DNA from: Dolichospermum compactum NIES-806 | Lineage (GTDB): Bacteria > Cyanobacteriota > Cyanobacteriia > Cyanobacteriales > Nostocaceae | NCBI RefSeq assembly: GCF_002368115.1 | Contig: NZ_AP018316.1 | Location: 1,217,672 to 1,281,671 of the forward strand | Direction: 5' to 3' | DNA: 64,000 nt | In this document: positions 1 through 8,339 of the stretch, piece after piece | Numbering within the stretch: position 1 is the stretch's first letter | Layout of the letters: each line of letters starts with the position of its first letter | Made by a program: the position numbers and the translations under genes | The notes under the pieces: generated by a model | Databases searched by the model: none | Told to the model about the DNA's origin: nothing | Seen by the model: only the letters and a program-made list of their open reading frames with translations

Positions 1-60
1 CATAGGTTACACTCCACAAGTCTTGATGCGAGAGAGCGGAAAAATCGCCATTTTATATTG

Positions 61-651
61 TTATGTTGGTTCGATAATTTTTATCCCTGCTCTAAATTCC
101 CGCAATGCTTGAGCATGATTTCCTATATTAACACAACGCATCAATAAATCTACATCTAAACTCGGTAAAAGTTGCGATTTACTAACAGCTTCATACCCCT
201 CATTTCCTAAACTATAAAATAATAATTTATCATTTATCCAAAACCAAACTTCAGGAATTTGTAACCGTTTATATGCTTCTAGTTTATTAATTCCTCCACT
301 ACTAACAACCACCTCAATTACTAAATCAGCACGTTTGCTATTTGCTCCCAATTCATAAGATTTATCACCTTCTTTTTTAACCTTTTCAAATTCATTTTCT
401 AAAGTAACAGAACCAGTAGGAGTAAAATCTAACTCCAAAAATTCTAAATAAATTTCTAGTAAAGCCCCAATACGTTCTTTGATGGTTTCGTGTTTTTTCC
501 CTGGCATTTTGCGAATCTCCAAAACTCCATCTAAAAAAGATAACCTTAACCCTGGACGATCAATTAGCTGTTCAACAGCTTTAAATTCTCTCCAGGTTAA
601 GTCGCTAATTAAAATTGGTTCTGCTTCTCGTTCAATGAGTGTAGTTATCAT
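61..651 (-). CDS. Uma2-family (DUF820) putative endonuclease
   Basis: A 196-residue protein of the Uma2/DUF820 family, a PD-(D/E)XK-fold group greatly expanded in cyanobacteria and of mostly unknown function. Visible family features are an N-terminal 'SFLDGVLEIRKMPGKKHE' segment, a central acidic 'RADLVIEVVVSSGG' strand (the D and E expected of the nuclease core) followed by K, and 'LQIPEVWFWIND' near residue 135. The length is usual for the family. It is encoded inside the hupL element, convergent with nothing in view and about 90 bp from the next minus-strand gene. Nuclease activity is inferred from the fold only. Confidence 0.85.
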   Translation of the reverse strand: MITTLIEREAEPILISDLTWREFKAVEQLIDRPGLRLSFLDGVLEIRKMPGKKHETIKERIGALLEIYLEFLELDFTPTGSVTLENEFEKVKKEGDKSYELGANSKRADLVIEVVVSSGGINKLEAYKRLQIPEVWFWINDKLLFYSLGNEGYEAVSKSQLLPSLDVDLLMRCVNIGNHAQALREFRAGIKIIEPT

Positions 652-739
652 AATTTAAACCCAAATTTAGAGATTTAATTTTGCTTAACATGATATCATA
701 ATAAAAACGTAGCGATCGCACTATTATTTTTACTGATCA

Positions 740-1273
740 CTACGCCGAAATTCTCTCAACCAAAACCTGATTCATAATTTGCTGTTTCAACGAATCTGCT
801 GCAACTGAAGCAATAATTTCCCAATCTTCTGCTGTCAACATTACCCCAAGCAGTTCGCGCAAAACCTGATGATTAGAAATAAACTCCTCCCCAAAAAGTT
901 CATCCTTTTGTAACACAGCTTGAATATGTTCTTTAACAGTAGATGTAGGTAGCCTGAATCTTTCCAACAACTTCTCTCTAGCGGTAGTAAATGCTATAGA
1001 AGTCGCAGTTCCTAAATTCCAATCTTTGAGCAATAAGCGCACTTCCCGATTCAAAGAAATCCGCAAAGTTTTTAAACGATAAAACAATTCGGGATTAAGT
1101 AATAATTGATCAAAACTAGAACCCCAATCTAAACCAGCACCAATATTACCACCTACTTCTTCCTCAGCTAAAATGCTTTTTCTCAACCATTCTTCATTCA
1201 ACAATAAATCCATCGGGTTTGCTAATTCTTGGTTAGGGGTGAACGGAATATAATTAGATTCTTGCTGACTCAT
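740..1273 (-). CDS. Hypothetical protein, coupled to a GNAT-like gene
   Basis: I do not recognise this 177-residue protein. It is acidic and probably mostly helical, without membrane segments or a signal peptide. Its start codon overlaps the stop codon of the preceding gene by one base (TAATG), so the two are probably translationally coupled and act together. The pairing resembles small two-gene accessory modules, but no toxin or antitoxin motif is visible. It lies in the hupL element. Confidence 0.6.
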   Translation of the reverse strand: MSQQESNYIPFTPNQELANPMDLLLNEEWLRKSILAEEEVGGNIGAGLDWGSSFDQLLLNPELFYRLKTLRISLNREVRLLLKDWNLGTATSIAFTTAREKLLERFRLPTSTVKEHIQAVLQKDELFGEEFISNHQVLRELLGVMLTAEDWEIIASVAADSLKQQIMNQVLVERISA

Positions 1274-1662
1274 TACTTACCCTCACTATTTTTGTTATGA
1301 GAACGCCATACACCGTACTCAAAATAAACTAAATCATCGTAATCTTCATCCTGACCTAAATCTAGCATTCCTTGATTATCATAGAATTTTTCTGTCCCTG
1401 GTAAAGAATGTAAACCTACCCTACCTTCATAACCTAATTCTAAACTACGGGTGCGGGCAAATAGCAGAAATACACTCCCAACACCCTTGTATCGTGGTGG
1501 ACGTTGCACATCCTGACGATTCCAAGGTGCTGTAGCAATTCCATCAACATATACTAAGCGTTTACCCTCTGTAATGCGTGATCCGTGCATCTGAGTTTCC
1601 ATCAGCATCAATCCTTGTTGGTGAAAATGACTGTGGTAACAAACTAAAATACTATCATTCAT
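1273..1662 (-). CDS. Short GNAT-like acetyltransferase
   Basis: A 129-residue protein with the acetyl-CoA binding signature of GNAT enzymes around residues 58-66 ('RYKGVGSVFLLFA', R-x-x-G-x-G type), followed by 'GLHSLPGTEKFYDNQGM', which matches the strand and helix after motif A in which a Tyr often acts near the active site. The protein is shorter than most GNAT enzymes (about 150 residues or more) and its N-terminal part is atypical. It is the first gene of a two-gene unit with the 177-residue unknown protein. The substrate cannot be inferred. Confidence 0.6.
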   Translation of the reverse strand: MNDSILVCYHSHFHQQGLMLMETQMHGSRITEGKRLVYVDGIATAPWNRQDVQRPPRYKGVGSVFLLFARTRSLELGYEGRVGLHSLPGTEKFYDNQGMLDLGQDEDYDDLVYFEYGVWRSHNKNSEGK

Positions 1663-1857
1663 TACTCGGATAATTAGAACCTCCCTTAATGTTTGGTTTA
1701 ACGATTACCAAAACCATGAATTTACCTCCCGCAAATGTGAAAACCATACAACTTGATTATACAATAATCGCAACCAGTGAACCTTTTTATCATGTCAGAT
1801 CATAATTTTCCTAAATAAATGTGTAAACTTAAAGAGTTCACCTATTACCAAAATTCT

Positions 1858-3414
1858 ATGACTCGCTGGTTTAATATTGCAGGTCCATGTAAAGACGATA
1901 TCCACTATATGCTCTCTCCCACAATACGATTACCAGATTTGGAGGAGCTAATCCAACAGCGTAGTTATTTCGTGGTTCATGCACCGCGACAAACGGGGAA
2001 AACAACAGCAATGTTAGCCCTAGCACAGCAACTTACCGCCACAGGAAATTATGCAGCAGTCATGGTATCAGTAGAGGTGGGAAGTGCATTTAATCATGAC
2101 CCCAGCACCGCAGAATTAGCGATTTTAGGAACTTGGAGAAATACAATTGAGGATAGTTTACCTAAAGAATTACAACCACCTGCTAAACAATGGCAACAGG
2201 AAGAACCAGGAAATAGAATTAAGGCTTTTTTAAGAGGTTGGGCAAAAGTTTTAACCCGCCCTTTAGTATTATTTATAGATGAAATTGATTCTTTGCAAGA
2301 CCAAACATTAATTTCAGTTTTACGACAATTAAGAGATGGTTTTCCTAACCGTCCCGAAAATTTTCCCTCATCTGTAGGATTAATTGGTTTACGAGATGTA
2401 CGAGATTATAAAGTAGCATCGGGAGGTAGTGACAGATTAAATACATCTAGTCCTTTTAATATTAAAGTTGCTTCTATAACTATGCGAAATTTTAATATTG
2501 AAGAAGTAGGAGAACTATATCAACAACATACAGCAGCAACAGGACAAATTTTTACTCCTGAAGCTATAGAAACAGCCTTTGATTTAACTCAAGGACAACC
2601 TTGGTTAGTTAATGCTTTAGCTAAAGAAATTGTAGAAAAAATGGTTAAAGATAGAAGTATTACTCTTACAAAAGAACATATTTTAAAAGCAAAGGAAATA
2701 TTAATTGCTCGTCAAGATACTCATTTAGATAGTTTAGCTGAACGGTTACGAGAACCAAGAATAAAAGCAATTATTGAGCCAATGTTAGCAGGTTTAGAAC
2801 TGGGAGATATACCCAATGATGATATTCAATTTGTCATTGATTTGGGATTATGTAAAATGCACCCTTATGGTGGATTAACTATTGCTAATCCCATTTATCG
2901 GGAAGTGTTACCCAGGGTTTTAACAGTGACACCAATGGCTTCTTTACCAATGATTGCACCAACTTGGTTAACTGCGGCAGGGGAATTAAATATAGATGCT
3001 TTACTAACTGCATTTCTCAAGTTTTGGCGACAGCACGGAGAACCGTTATTAGGTAGCACTGGCTATCATGAAATTGCGCCACATATTGTATTAATGGCTT
3101 TTTTACATCGTGTTATTAATGGTGGTGGAGTTTTAGAACGGGAATATGCAATTGGTAGCGACAGAATGGATTTATGTCTGCGTTACAAAGATGTAACTTT
3201 GGGTATTGAGTTAAAGGTATGGCGGGATAAAAAGCGTGATCCTCAAGCTGATGGTATTGAGCAATTAGAATCCTATTTAGGGCGTTTGGGGTTGGATTTT
3301 GGTTGGTTATTTGTGTTTGATAGGCGGAAAAATGCTTTACCAATGGAAGAACGTTTATCAACTGAGGTGGTGGTCACGGAAAATCAATATAGGATTACTG
3401 TGATTCGGGCGTGA
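1858..3414 (+). CDS. AAA ATPase fused to PD-(D/E)XK nuclease-like domain, copy 1
   Basis: A 518-residue fusion. The N-terminal half is an AAA-like P-loop ATPase with Walker A 'APRQTGKTT' near residue 45 and Walker B 'VLFIDEIDSL' near residue 140. The C-terminal ~90 residues carry a PD-(D/E)XK-type nuclease core: 'GSDRMDLCLRY' (Asp), then 'LGIELKVW' (E-x-K, Lys near residue 453), then 'QLESYL'. I chose the ATG at 1858 over an upstream ATG at 1819 because it aligns with the start of the tandem copy; the TGTAAACTTAAAGAGTTC stretch upstream occurs before both genes and is probably leader. Related proteins are common in cyanobacteria with unknown role, possibly DNA mobility or defence. From about 2449 to 3374 the DNA reads identical to copy 2. 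Confidence 0.85.
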   Translation: MTRWFNIAGPCKDDIHYMLSPTIRLPDLEELIQQRSYFVVHAPRQTGKTTAMLALAQQLTATGNYAAVMVSVEVGSAFNHDPSTAELAILGTWRNTIEDSLPKELQPPAKQWQQEEPGNRIKAFLRGWAKVLTRPLVLFIDEIDSLQDQTLISVLRQLRDGFPNRPENFPSSVGLIGLRDVRDYKVASGGSDRLNTSSPFNIKVASITMRNFNIEEVGELYQQHTAATGQIFTPEAIETAFDLTQGQPWLVNALAKEIVEKMVKDRSITLTKEHILKAKEILIARQDTHLDSLAERLREPRIKAIIEPMLAGLELGDIPNDDIQFVIDLGLCKMHPYGGLTIANPIYREVLPRVLTVTPMASLPMIAPTWLTAAGELNIDALLTAFLKFWRQHGEPLLGSTGYHEIAPHIVLMAFLHRVINGGGVLEREYAIGSDRMDLCLRYKDVTLGIELKVWRDKKRDPQADGIEQLESYLGRLGLDFGWLFVFDRRKNALPMEERLSTEVVVTENQYRITVIRA

Positions 3415-3436
3415 GTGTTTTGATAATGAGTAGGTT

Positions 3437-3467
3437 GGCGATCGCTTATCGCAGATAAGCGATCGCC
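3437..3467. repeat. HIP1-containing perfect palindrome
   Basis: Two 14-base arms, each containing a GCGATCGC octamer, flank a 3-base loop between the two tandem ATPase genes. There is no T-run after it, so it looks like a HIP1-derived repeat rather than a classical terminator, though the transcript could fold into a strong hairpin. Confidence 0.7.
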
Positions 3468-3580
3468 TCTAATCTCGTCATCATCGTCACCTCCTACGCA
3501 AAGCTCTACGGTTATGGGGGCTTTCCCTGGAGCATAACAATTGTGTAAACTTAAAGAGTTCCCTAACTGCCAAAATAATC

Positions 3581-5131
3581 ATGACTCGTTGGTTTAATAT
3601 TGCAGGTCCCTGTAACCCTAAAAAAAACTATACACTCTCAACCACCAGTCGTTTACCCGACTTATCAATGTTAATTGCACAAGAAAGTTATTTTGTCCTT
3701 CATGCACCACGACAAACAGGGAAAACAACCGCAATGTTATCCCTAGCACAACAACTTACCGCCACAGGAAATTATGCAGCAGTCATGGTATCAGCAGAAG
3801 TAGGAAGTGCATTTAATCATGACCCCAGTGCAGCAGAATTAGCAATTTTAGGAATTTGGCGAAATACAATTGAAGATAGCCTACCGACCGAACTACAACC
3901 CCAAACTTGGGTTTATAATGTTCCTGGACAAAGAATTGCTGAAAATTTAAGAGCATGGTCAAGAGCTATCAATCGTCCGATAGTATTATTTATAGATGAA
4001 ATTGATTCTTTGCAAGATGAAACTTTAATTTCAGTTTTACGGCAGTTAAGAGATGGTTTTCCTAAACGCCCTGAAAATTTTCCCTCATCGGTAGGATTAA
4101 TTGGTTTACGAGATGTCAGAGATTATAAAGTAGCATCAGGTGGTAGTGACAGATTAAATACATCCAGTCCTTTTAATATTAAAGTTGCTTCTATAACTAT
4201 GCGAAATTTTAATATTGAAGAAGTAGGAGAACTATATCAACAACATACAGCAGCAACAGGACAAATTTTTACTCCTGAAGCTATAGAAACAGCCTTTGAT
4301 TTAACTCAAGGACAACCTTGGTTAGTTAATGCTTTAGCTAAAGAAATTGTAGAAAAAATGGTTAAAGATAGAAGTATTACTCTTACAAAAGAACATATTT
4401 TAAAAGCAAAGGAAATATTAATTGCTCGTCAAGATACTCATTTAGATAGTTTAGCTGAACGGTTACGAGAACCAAGAATAAAAGCAATTATTGAGCCAAT
4501 GTTAGCAGGTTTAGAACTGGGAGATATACCCAATGATGATATTCAATTTGTCATTGATTTGGGATTATGTAAAATGCACCCTTATGGTGGATTAACTATT
4601 GCTAATCCCATTTATCGGGAAGTGTTACCCAGGGTTTTAACAGTGACACCAATGGCTTCTTTACCAATGATTGCACCAACTTGGTTAACTGCGGCAGGGG
4701 AATTAAATATAGATGCTTTACTAACTGCATTTCTCAAGTTTTGGCGACAGCACGGAGAACCGTTATTAGGTAGCACTGGCTATCATGAAATTGCGCCACA
4801 TATTGTATTAATGGCTTTTTTACATCGTGTTATTAATGGTGGTGGAGTTTTAGAACGGGAATATGCAATTGGTAGCGACAGAATGGATTTATGTCTGCGT
4901 TACAAAGATGTAACTTTGGGTATTGAGTTAAAGGTATGGCGGGATAAAAAGCGTGATCCTCAAGCTGATGGTATTGAGCAATTAGAATCCTATTTAGGGC
5001 GTTTGGGGTTGGATTTTGGTTGGTTATTTGTGTTTGATAGGCGGAAAAATGCTTTACCAATGGAAGAACGTTTATCAACTGAGGTGGTGGTGACGGAAAA
5101 TCAATATAGGATTACTGTGATTCGGGCGTGA
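3581..5131 (+). CDS. AAA ATPase fused to PD-(D/E)XK nuclease-like domain, copy 2
   Basis: A 516-residue tandem paralogue of the preceding gene with the same architecture: Walker A 'APRQTGKTT', Walker B 'VLFIDEIDSL', and a C-terminal 'RMDLCL...IELKVW' nuclease-like core. The first ~190 residues differ from copy 1 in a scattered way, with a variable patch around 'LQPQTWVYNVPGQRIAENLRAWSRAINRP'. From 'NTSSPFN' to the C-terminus the proteins are identical. This points to gene conversion or a recent recombination confined to the 3' two-thirds. The conserved leader TGTAAACTTAAAGAGTTC is about 35 bp upstream. The role is unknown; both copies look intact. Confidence 0.85.
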   Translation: MTRWFNIAGPCNPKKNYTLSTTSRLPDLSMLIAQESYFVLHAPRQTGKTTAMLSLAQQLTATGNYAAVMVSAEVGSAFNHDPSAAELAILGIWRNTIEDSLPTELQPQTWVYNVPGQRIAENLRAWSRAINRPIVLFIDEIDSLQDETLISVLRQLRDGFPKRPENFPSSVGLIGLRDVRDYKVASGGSDRLNTSSPFNIKVASITMRNFNIEEVGELYQQHTAATGQIFTPEAIETAFDLTQGQPWLVNALAKEIVEKMVKDRSITLTKEHILKAKEILIARQDTHLDSLAERLREPRIKAIIEPMLAGLELGDIPNDDIQFVIDLGLCKMHPYGGLTIANPIYREVLPRVLTVTPMASLPMIAPTWLTAAGELNIDALLTAFLKFWRQHGEPLLGSTGYHEIAPHIVLMAFLHRVINGGGVLEREYAIGSDRMDLCLRYKDVTLGIELKVWRDKKRDPQADGIEQLESYLGRLGLDFGWLFVFDRRKNALPMEERLSTEVVVTENQYRITVIRA

Positions 5132-5262
5132 GTGTTTTGATAAGGAGTAGCAGGGCGATACGCCTTCGGCGTAAAGCTTCGCTTATCGCAGTTAAGGAAA
5201 GTCCAAGGCAAGTAGTGAAGTATAATTTTTTCTTTCTATTGAAATATAAACCCGGATTTTTC

Positions 5263-5460
5263 TCAATATAAATACGCAAATTGCAATATAAAAGTTTGAA
5301 TAATTACAAATTGACTTGAGTATAGAAGTATTGAGTTCTTTGGAAATTGAGCGATAGCTGCGCTCGCCGAAGGCATCGCAAACCGCTCTGTAGGAATCGC
5401 TCGAAGCTTATCAATTTTGGGCAGTGTCTGGATTTGTGACATGAGTTCAACCAATGGCAT
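5263..5460 (-). pseudogene. Remnant of a small 'MPLxEL...DKLR' protein broken by a repeat
   Basis: The N-terminus 'MPLVELMSQIQTLPKIDKLRAI' matches the start of the intact small gene at 6464 ('MPLTELIPLVNNLSQSDKLSLF'), but after about 21 residues the frame runs into a copy of a dispersed HIP1-type repeat (GCGATAGCTGCGCTCGCC... and ...CTGTAGGAATCGCTCG) and the family similarity is lost. I read it as an antitoxin-like or partner gene killed by repeat insertion. Its original partner may be the truncated MazF-like gene next to it, or may be lost. Confidence 0.5.
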
Positions 5461-5508
5461 TTGAGAATCTCCTCGTCTGAGGTTTGGTGAAAGGATACGA
5501 TTGCTATC

Positions 5509-5838
5509 TCATGTTAACCTAGTGATGCTTTGGGCGATCGCTTCTTCTGCTAAAGCCTCCAGTTTGCCGTCTGCGATGTCTTGTTCTAGCTGCTCGCCCC
5601 AATGTTGGTAGTCTATGTCTAATATCCATTGCCGAAGTCCACTATTAAGGAAGTCTGGATGTTCCGGTTGCAGAATAATATCTGTGTTGAGGGGTGCTTG
5701 AGGAATGCGACTGGTGATGAGTGCAAAAATGATGTGCTGATAAATGCCGATCACATCTGTTAAACAGTAGGCAGGACGGACTTTACTCGAAGATAGGTCA
5801 TCGAAAGGAAACTGAATCAGAACAACCTTACCTTTCAT
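5509..5838 (-). CDS. MazF/PemK-like toxin with aberrant C-terminus
   Basis: The N-terminal ~70 residues ('MKGKVVLIQFPFDDLSSSKVRPAYCL...ALITSRIP...HPDFLNSGL') match MazF/PemK endoribonucleases, which cleave mRNA. After 'NSGL' the usual continuation of the MazF core is replaced by 'WGEQLEQDIADGKLEALAEEAIAQ', which resembles the C-terminal tail of cyanobacterial antitoxin-type proteins such as the gene at 9366. The gene therefore looks like a chimera made by deletion, and toxin activity is doubtful. It overlaps its antitoxin gene by 11 bp, as normal for such pairs. Confidence 0.6.
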   Translation of the reverse strand: MKGKVVLIQFPFDDLSSSKVRPAYCLTDVIGIYQHIIFALITSRIPQAPLNTDIILQPEHPDFLNSGLRQWILDIDYQHWGEQLEQDIADGKLEALAEEAIAQSITRLT

Positions 5839-6070
5839 AGTTTACAGGTTGCCCATCTTCGAGGGTGTAAATGTCCTCTTCTGGATCGTTCAGGAAAGCA
5901 AAGCTAGGGTTGGTTGAGATTGCATCTAACCAGGTTTGTTCGTTGAGATCCTCCTCCTCTGGCATTAGCAGGATAATACGCACCCGACTGGCTTTGTCTT
6001 GGGGAAGGGGACGATCTAGCTGAATTTGTCCTTGTTTATTTAAGATACCTGTGGTTTCAATCGCACGCAT
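5828..6070 (-). CDS. Antitoxin partner of the MazF-like gene
   Basis: An 80-residue protein starting 'MRAIETTGILNKQGQIQLDRPLP', a small beta-rich N-terminus typical of cyanobacterial antitoxins located upstream of MazF/PemK-like or PIN toxins, followed by an acidic C-terminal tail (residues ~37-80) of the kind that wraps the toxin. It is the upstream gene of the pair. Since the toxin gene is chimeric, this antitoxin may be the only working member. Confidence 0.6.
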   Translation of the reverse strand: MRAIETTGILNKQGQIQLDRPLPQDKASRVRIILLMPEEEDLNEQTWLDAISTNPSFAFLNDPEEDIYTLEDGQPVNYER

Positions 6071-6189
6071 GGTTTCAGGCGGAAAAAATCATTTGGTTTG
6101 ATTTTAACACTTTCTTCGGTGCAACCAGAAGGTAATTAGGTGGAATATATCAAGAAATTAAGGTGCGTTAATGTTAATGTAACGCACCC

Positions 6190-6395
6190 TACAAGATCAG
6201 CGATCGCACTAATCCAATATTAGCTATCGCAGTTAATCCCAGTTAAAGAAGCACAAAATAATGAATTTTAAGCGATCGCACTAACCCAATATTAGCGAAC
6301 TGACAAGTCAGCGCTTACGCTATCGCAGTTAATCGCAGTTAAGGAAGCACATAGAGAACTCCGTAGGAATCGCTTTTCTCAAAGATGTTTAACGG
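6190..6395. repeat. HIP1-anchored ~85-bp repeat, two copies
   Basis: Two units of the pattern GCGATCGCACTAA(T/C)CCAATATTAGC, then a 'CTATCGCAGTTAATC' segment, then 'CAGTTAA(A/G)GAAGCACA'. The second copy has an extra 'GAACTGACAAGTCAGCGCTT' block inside the second HIP1-like site. The same unit recurs at 7070-7220, 8900-9020 and 9690-10090, all within the hupL element. No coding potential is seen. Confidence 0.65.
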
Positions 6396-6463
6396 ACTCG
6401 TTAAACTTTACCTCACAGATGAGTTATGATCAATGTATTATTGCCTGTATGGAAGTTTAAACT

Positions 6464-6682
6464 ATGCCACTCACTGAGTTAATTCCTCTGGTCAACAATT
6501 TGAGTCAGTCAGACAAATTATCACTCTTCAAACTCCTAGCCACACAAATCCCAGACGCTGAACTACGAGTTATCTTTTCTGCATCAGAGTACCCGATTTG
6601 GTCGCCATATCACGCAACGGAAGCTGCAAACATTCTAATGCAGATGATTCAGGATAACAAAGAGACATCAACTCATGCCTAG
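6464..6682 (+). CDS. Small 'DKL' helical protein, partner of an aspartic protease-like gene
   Basis: A 72-residue protein with the pattern 'MPLTELIPLVNNLSQSDKLSLFKLLATQIP' at the N-terminus. The same type of protein appears at 42929 ('MNVIEIFPTLRNLNRADKLKVMQFLVSEL') and as a remnant at 5263. The C-terminal half ('YPIWSPYHATEAANILMQMIQ') is shared in outline with the 42929 protein ('YFILSPLNSHAAAHQLAQLL'). It overlaps the next gene by 8 bp. Function unknown; the small size, strict pairing and several copies suggest a toxin-antitoxin-like or accessory role, which is inference. Confidence 0.6.
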   Translation: MPLTELIPLVNNLSQSDKLSLFKLLATQIPDAELRVIFSASEYPIWSPYHATEAANILMQMIQDNKETSTHA

Positions 6683-7082
6683 TACAGTTGAGTTTCCCTT
6701 TTCTGACGATGAAGCATTACCCACAATTCCTGTCATTCTGAGTTATGCAGACTCTTCTGTTTGTGTAAATGCACTGCTGGATACTGGGTCTACGGTCAAT
6801 CTTTTACCTTATGACATTGGGTTGCAATTAGGTGCAATTTGGGATAAACAAACTGTCCGCTTACCATTGGCTGGAAATCTTGCAAGGGTTGAAGCACGGG
6901 GGTTATTTGTGCAAGTTCAAATTGGGAATCTTGAACCCGTTCGTCTAGCATTTGCCTGGGTAGAAGCCTCTCATGTACCCTTAATTCTTGGGCAAACGAA
7001 CTTTTTTCGAGAATTTGATGTTTGTTTTGAGCGATCACAATGCACGATCAAAATTATCCGACGTGATCAGCGATCGCATTAA
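6675..7082 (+). CDS. Retropepsin-like aspartic protease domain protein
   Basis: A 135-residue single-domain protein. 'VNALLDTGSTVNLLPYDIG' near residues 32-50 is the catalytic D-T-G-S motif of retroviral-type aspartic proteases, followed by a hydrophobic strand and 'VPLILGQTNFF', which matches the hydrophobic-hydrophobic-Gly motif before the C-terminal helix. Such proteins act as dimers, each giving one Asp. The start codon lies inside the 3' end of the small DKL gene, so translation is probably coupled. The 3' end runs into a HIP1 repeat ('RDQRSH'), so the C-terminus may have been altered by repeat insertion. Confidence 0.7.
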   Translation: MPSTVEFPFSDDEALPTIPVILSYADSSVCVNALLDTGSTVNLLPYDIGLQLGAIWDKQTVRLPLAGNLARVEARGLFVQVQIGNLEPVRLAFAWVEASHVPLILGQTNFFREFDVCFERSQCTIKIIRRDQRSH

Positions 7083-7225
7083 CTCAATATTAGCGATTGC
7101 AGTTAATCACAGTTAAGGAAGCACAAGAAAATGGATTTTGAGCGATCGCATTAACTCAATATTAGCGATTGCAGTTAATCACAGTTAAGGAAGCACAAGA
7201 AAATGAATTTTGAGCGATCGCTTTT
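7065..7225. repeat. HIP1-anchored repeat, two near-identical tandem copies
   Basis: Two direct copies, about 75 bp apart, of GCGATCGCATTAACTCAATATTAGCGATTGCAG... ending 'AAGAAAATG(G/A)ATTTTGA', followed by a third HIP1. The two copies differ by very few bases, so this is a recent tandem duplication. Immediately downstream is another dispersed repeat ('TTTCAAAGATGTTTAACGG'). Confidence 0.7.
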
Positions 7226-7310
7226 TTCAAAGATGTTTAACGGTGAATTTATAAGGTGCTTTACATTTCATTAACTACAGGATTGGCGAACTGCTTGCAG
7301 CAGCGCTTCG

Positions 7311-8327
7311 CTATCGCACTTGTGGTATTCCTCTATTGTTAGATAATTCAGTCAATATTCGTTTATTTTTGATTAGAATCCTAAAATATGGACATTTTCC
7401 ATTTATTGACAAATCTTTTTCATCATTCCCTTTTCTGAATTTAATTATTTCAAACTGATCGGGATTGAATTTATGTAGAAATGTTATAGGTACACCCATA
7501 AATCCTTTGTAGTCTAATGGTATATCTTGTGTTTTATTAACATTAATACCATCATAGTTGTCATAATGGGGGTATTCAATTTCGTTTCCAAAATATCTCT
7601 TTGTGAGAGTAATATATTCGTGTCGTTTAAAAGTGTCTAAATTAGTTAACCATAGACAATTGTTTGGAGAAACTATCCTATTTCCAGAGCTATCAATCCT
7701 AGTCTCTGTGCCATAGAGTTCATAGTATTCGGGGACAATAAAACCTGAAATACCTCTACCAAGGTTTATTCCTAACCACGCCTTGTTTTCCTTAATTAAC
7801 TTAAATATTTCTTTATAGGTGATAGCATTAATATTGCCAATTATTAAGAATTTTTTATCGTATTTAATTAATTGAGCCACATACTCCCTAAATAATGAAA
7901 ATGGAGGATTAGTAACAACAATATCGGATTGCTTTAATAGTTCGATACTTTCAGCACTACGAAAATCGCCATCACCTTTAAAATGAACGATGTCAGTTGA
8001 ACTTGGTTTAATTCTTTCTCCCTCTACACCTGTATATTCAAAGAAAAAACCATTTTTAACTTCTTCGGTATTAAACAAATCCCTTTCTTGTTTTCTATAA
8101 CAAGCTGTTATTAATTTTTTAATACCCAATTCTGCGAAATTTGATGCGAAGTAATTAAAAAAATTGCTAATCCGAGCATCATCGCAATTACAAAAAACTA
8201 CTTTATTTTTAAAATGACTTTTATAATGTTTTAACTCATTTTCTATATCTGAAAGCTGTGTATAAAACTCGTCATTTTTGTTTTGTTTTGCTTTTTTCAA
8301 CAAAGAGTGCTGTACTTTTCTTGCCAT
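7311..8327 (-). CDS. EcoRI-type adenine DNA methyltransferase
   Basis: A 338-residue protein matching M.EcoRI along nearly its full length: the start 'MARKVQHSLLKKAKQNKNDEFYTQ', 'VVFCNCDDARISNFF', the catalytic motif IV 'IVVTNPPFSLFREY' near residue 145, 'GRGISGFIVPEYYELYGTE', and 'VPITFLHKFNPDQFEIIKFRKG'. M.EcoRI methylates the second A of GAATTC, and that specificity is expected but inferred. I prefer the ATG at 8327 (M-A-R-K, the family start) to an upstream TTG. The last ~15 residues ('ILTELSNNRGIPQVR') depart from the family, running into repeat DNA. Beside it lies a decayed EcoRI-like endonuclease gene, so the methylase is now an orphan. Confidence 0.92.
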   Translation of the reverse strand: MARKVQHSLLKKAKQNKNDEFYTQLSDIENELKHYKSHFKNKVVFCNCDDARISNFFNYFASNFAELGIKKLITACYRKQERDLFNTEEVKNGFFFEYTGVEGERIKPSSTDIVHFKGDGDFRSAESIELLKQSDIVVTNPPFSLFREYVAQLIKYDKKFLIIGNINAITYKEIFKLIKENKAWLGINLGRGISGFIVPEYYELYGTETRIDSSGNRIVSPNNCLWLTNLDTFKRHEYITLTKRYFGNEIEYPHYDNYDGINVNKTQDIPLDYKGFMGVPITFLHKFNPDQFEIIKFRKGNDEKDLSINGKCPYFRILIKNKRILTELSNNRGIPQVR

Positions 8328-8339
8328 TATCAACCCGTA

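Noticed and set aside
3116..3361. 81-codon minus-strand frames within both tandem ATPase genes
   Set aside because: They are antisense shadows of the nuclease domain and identical only because the genes are.
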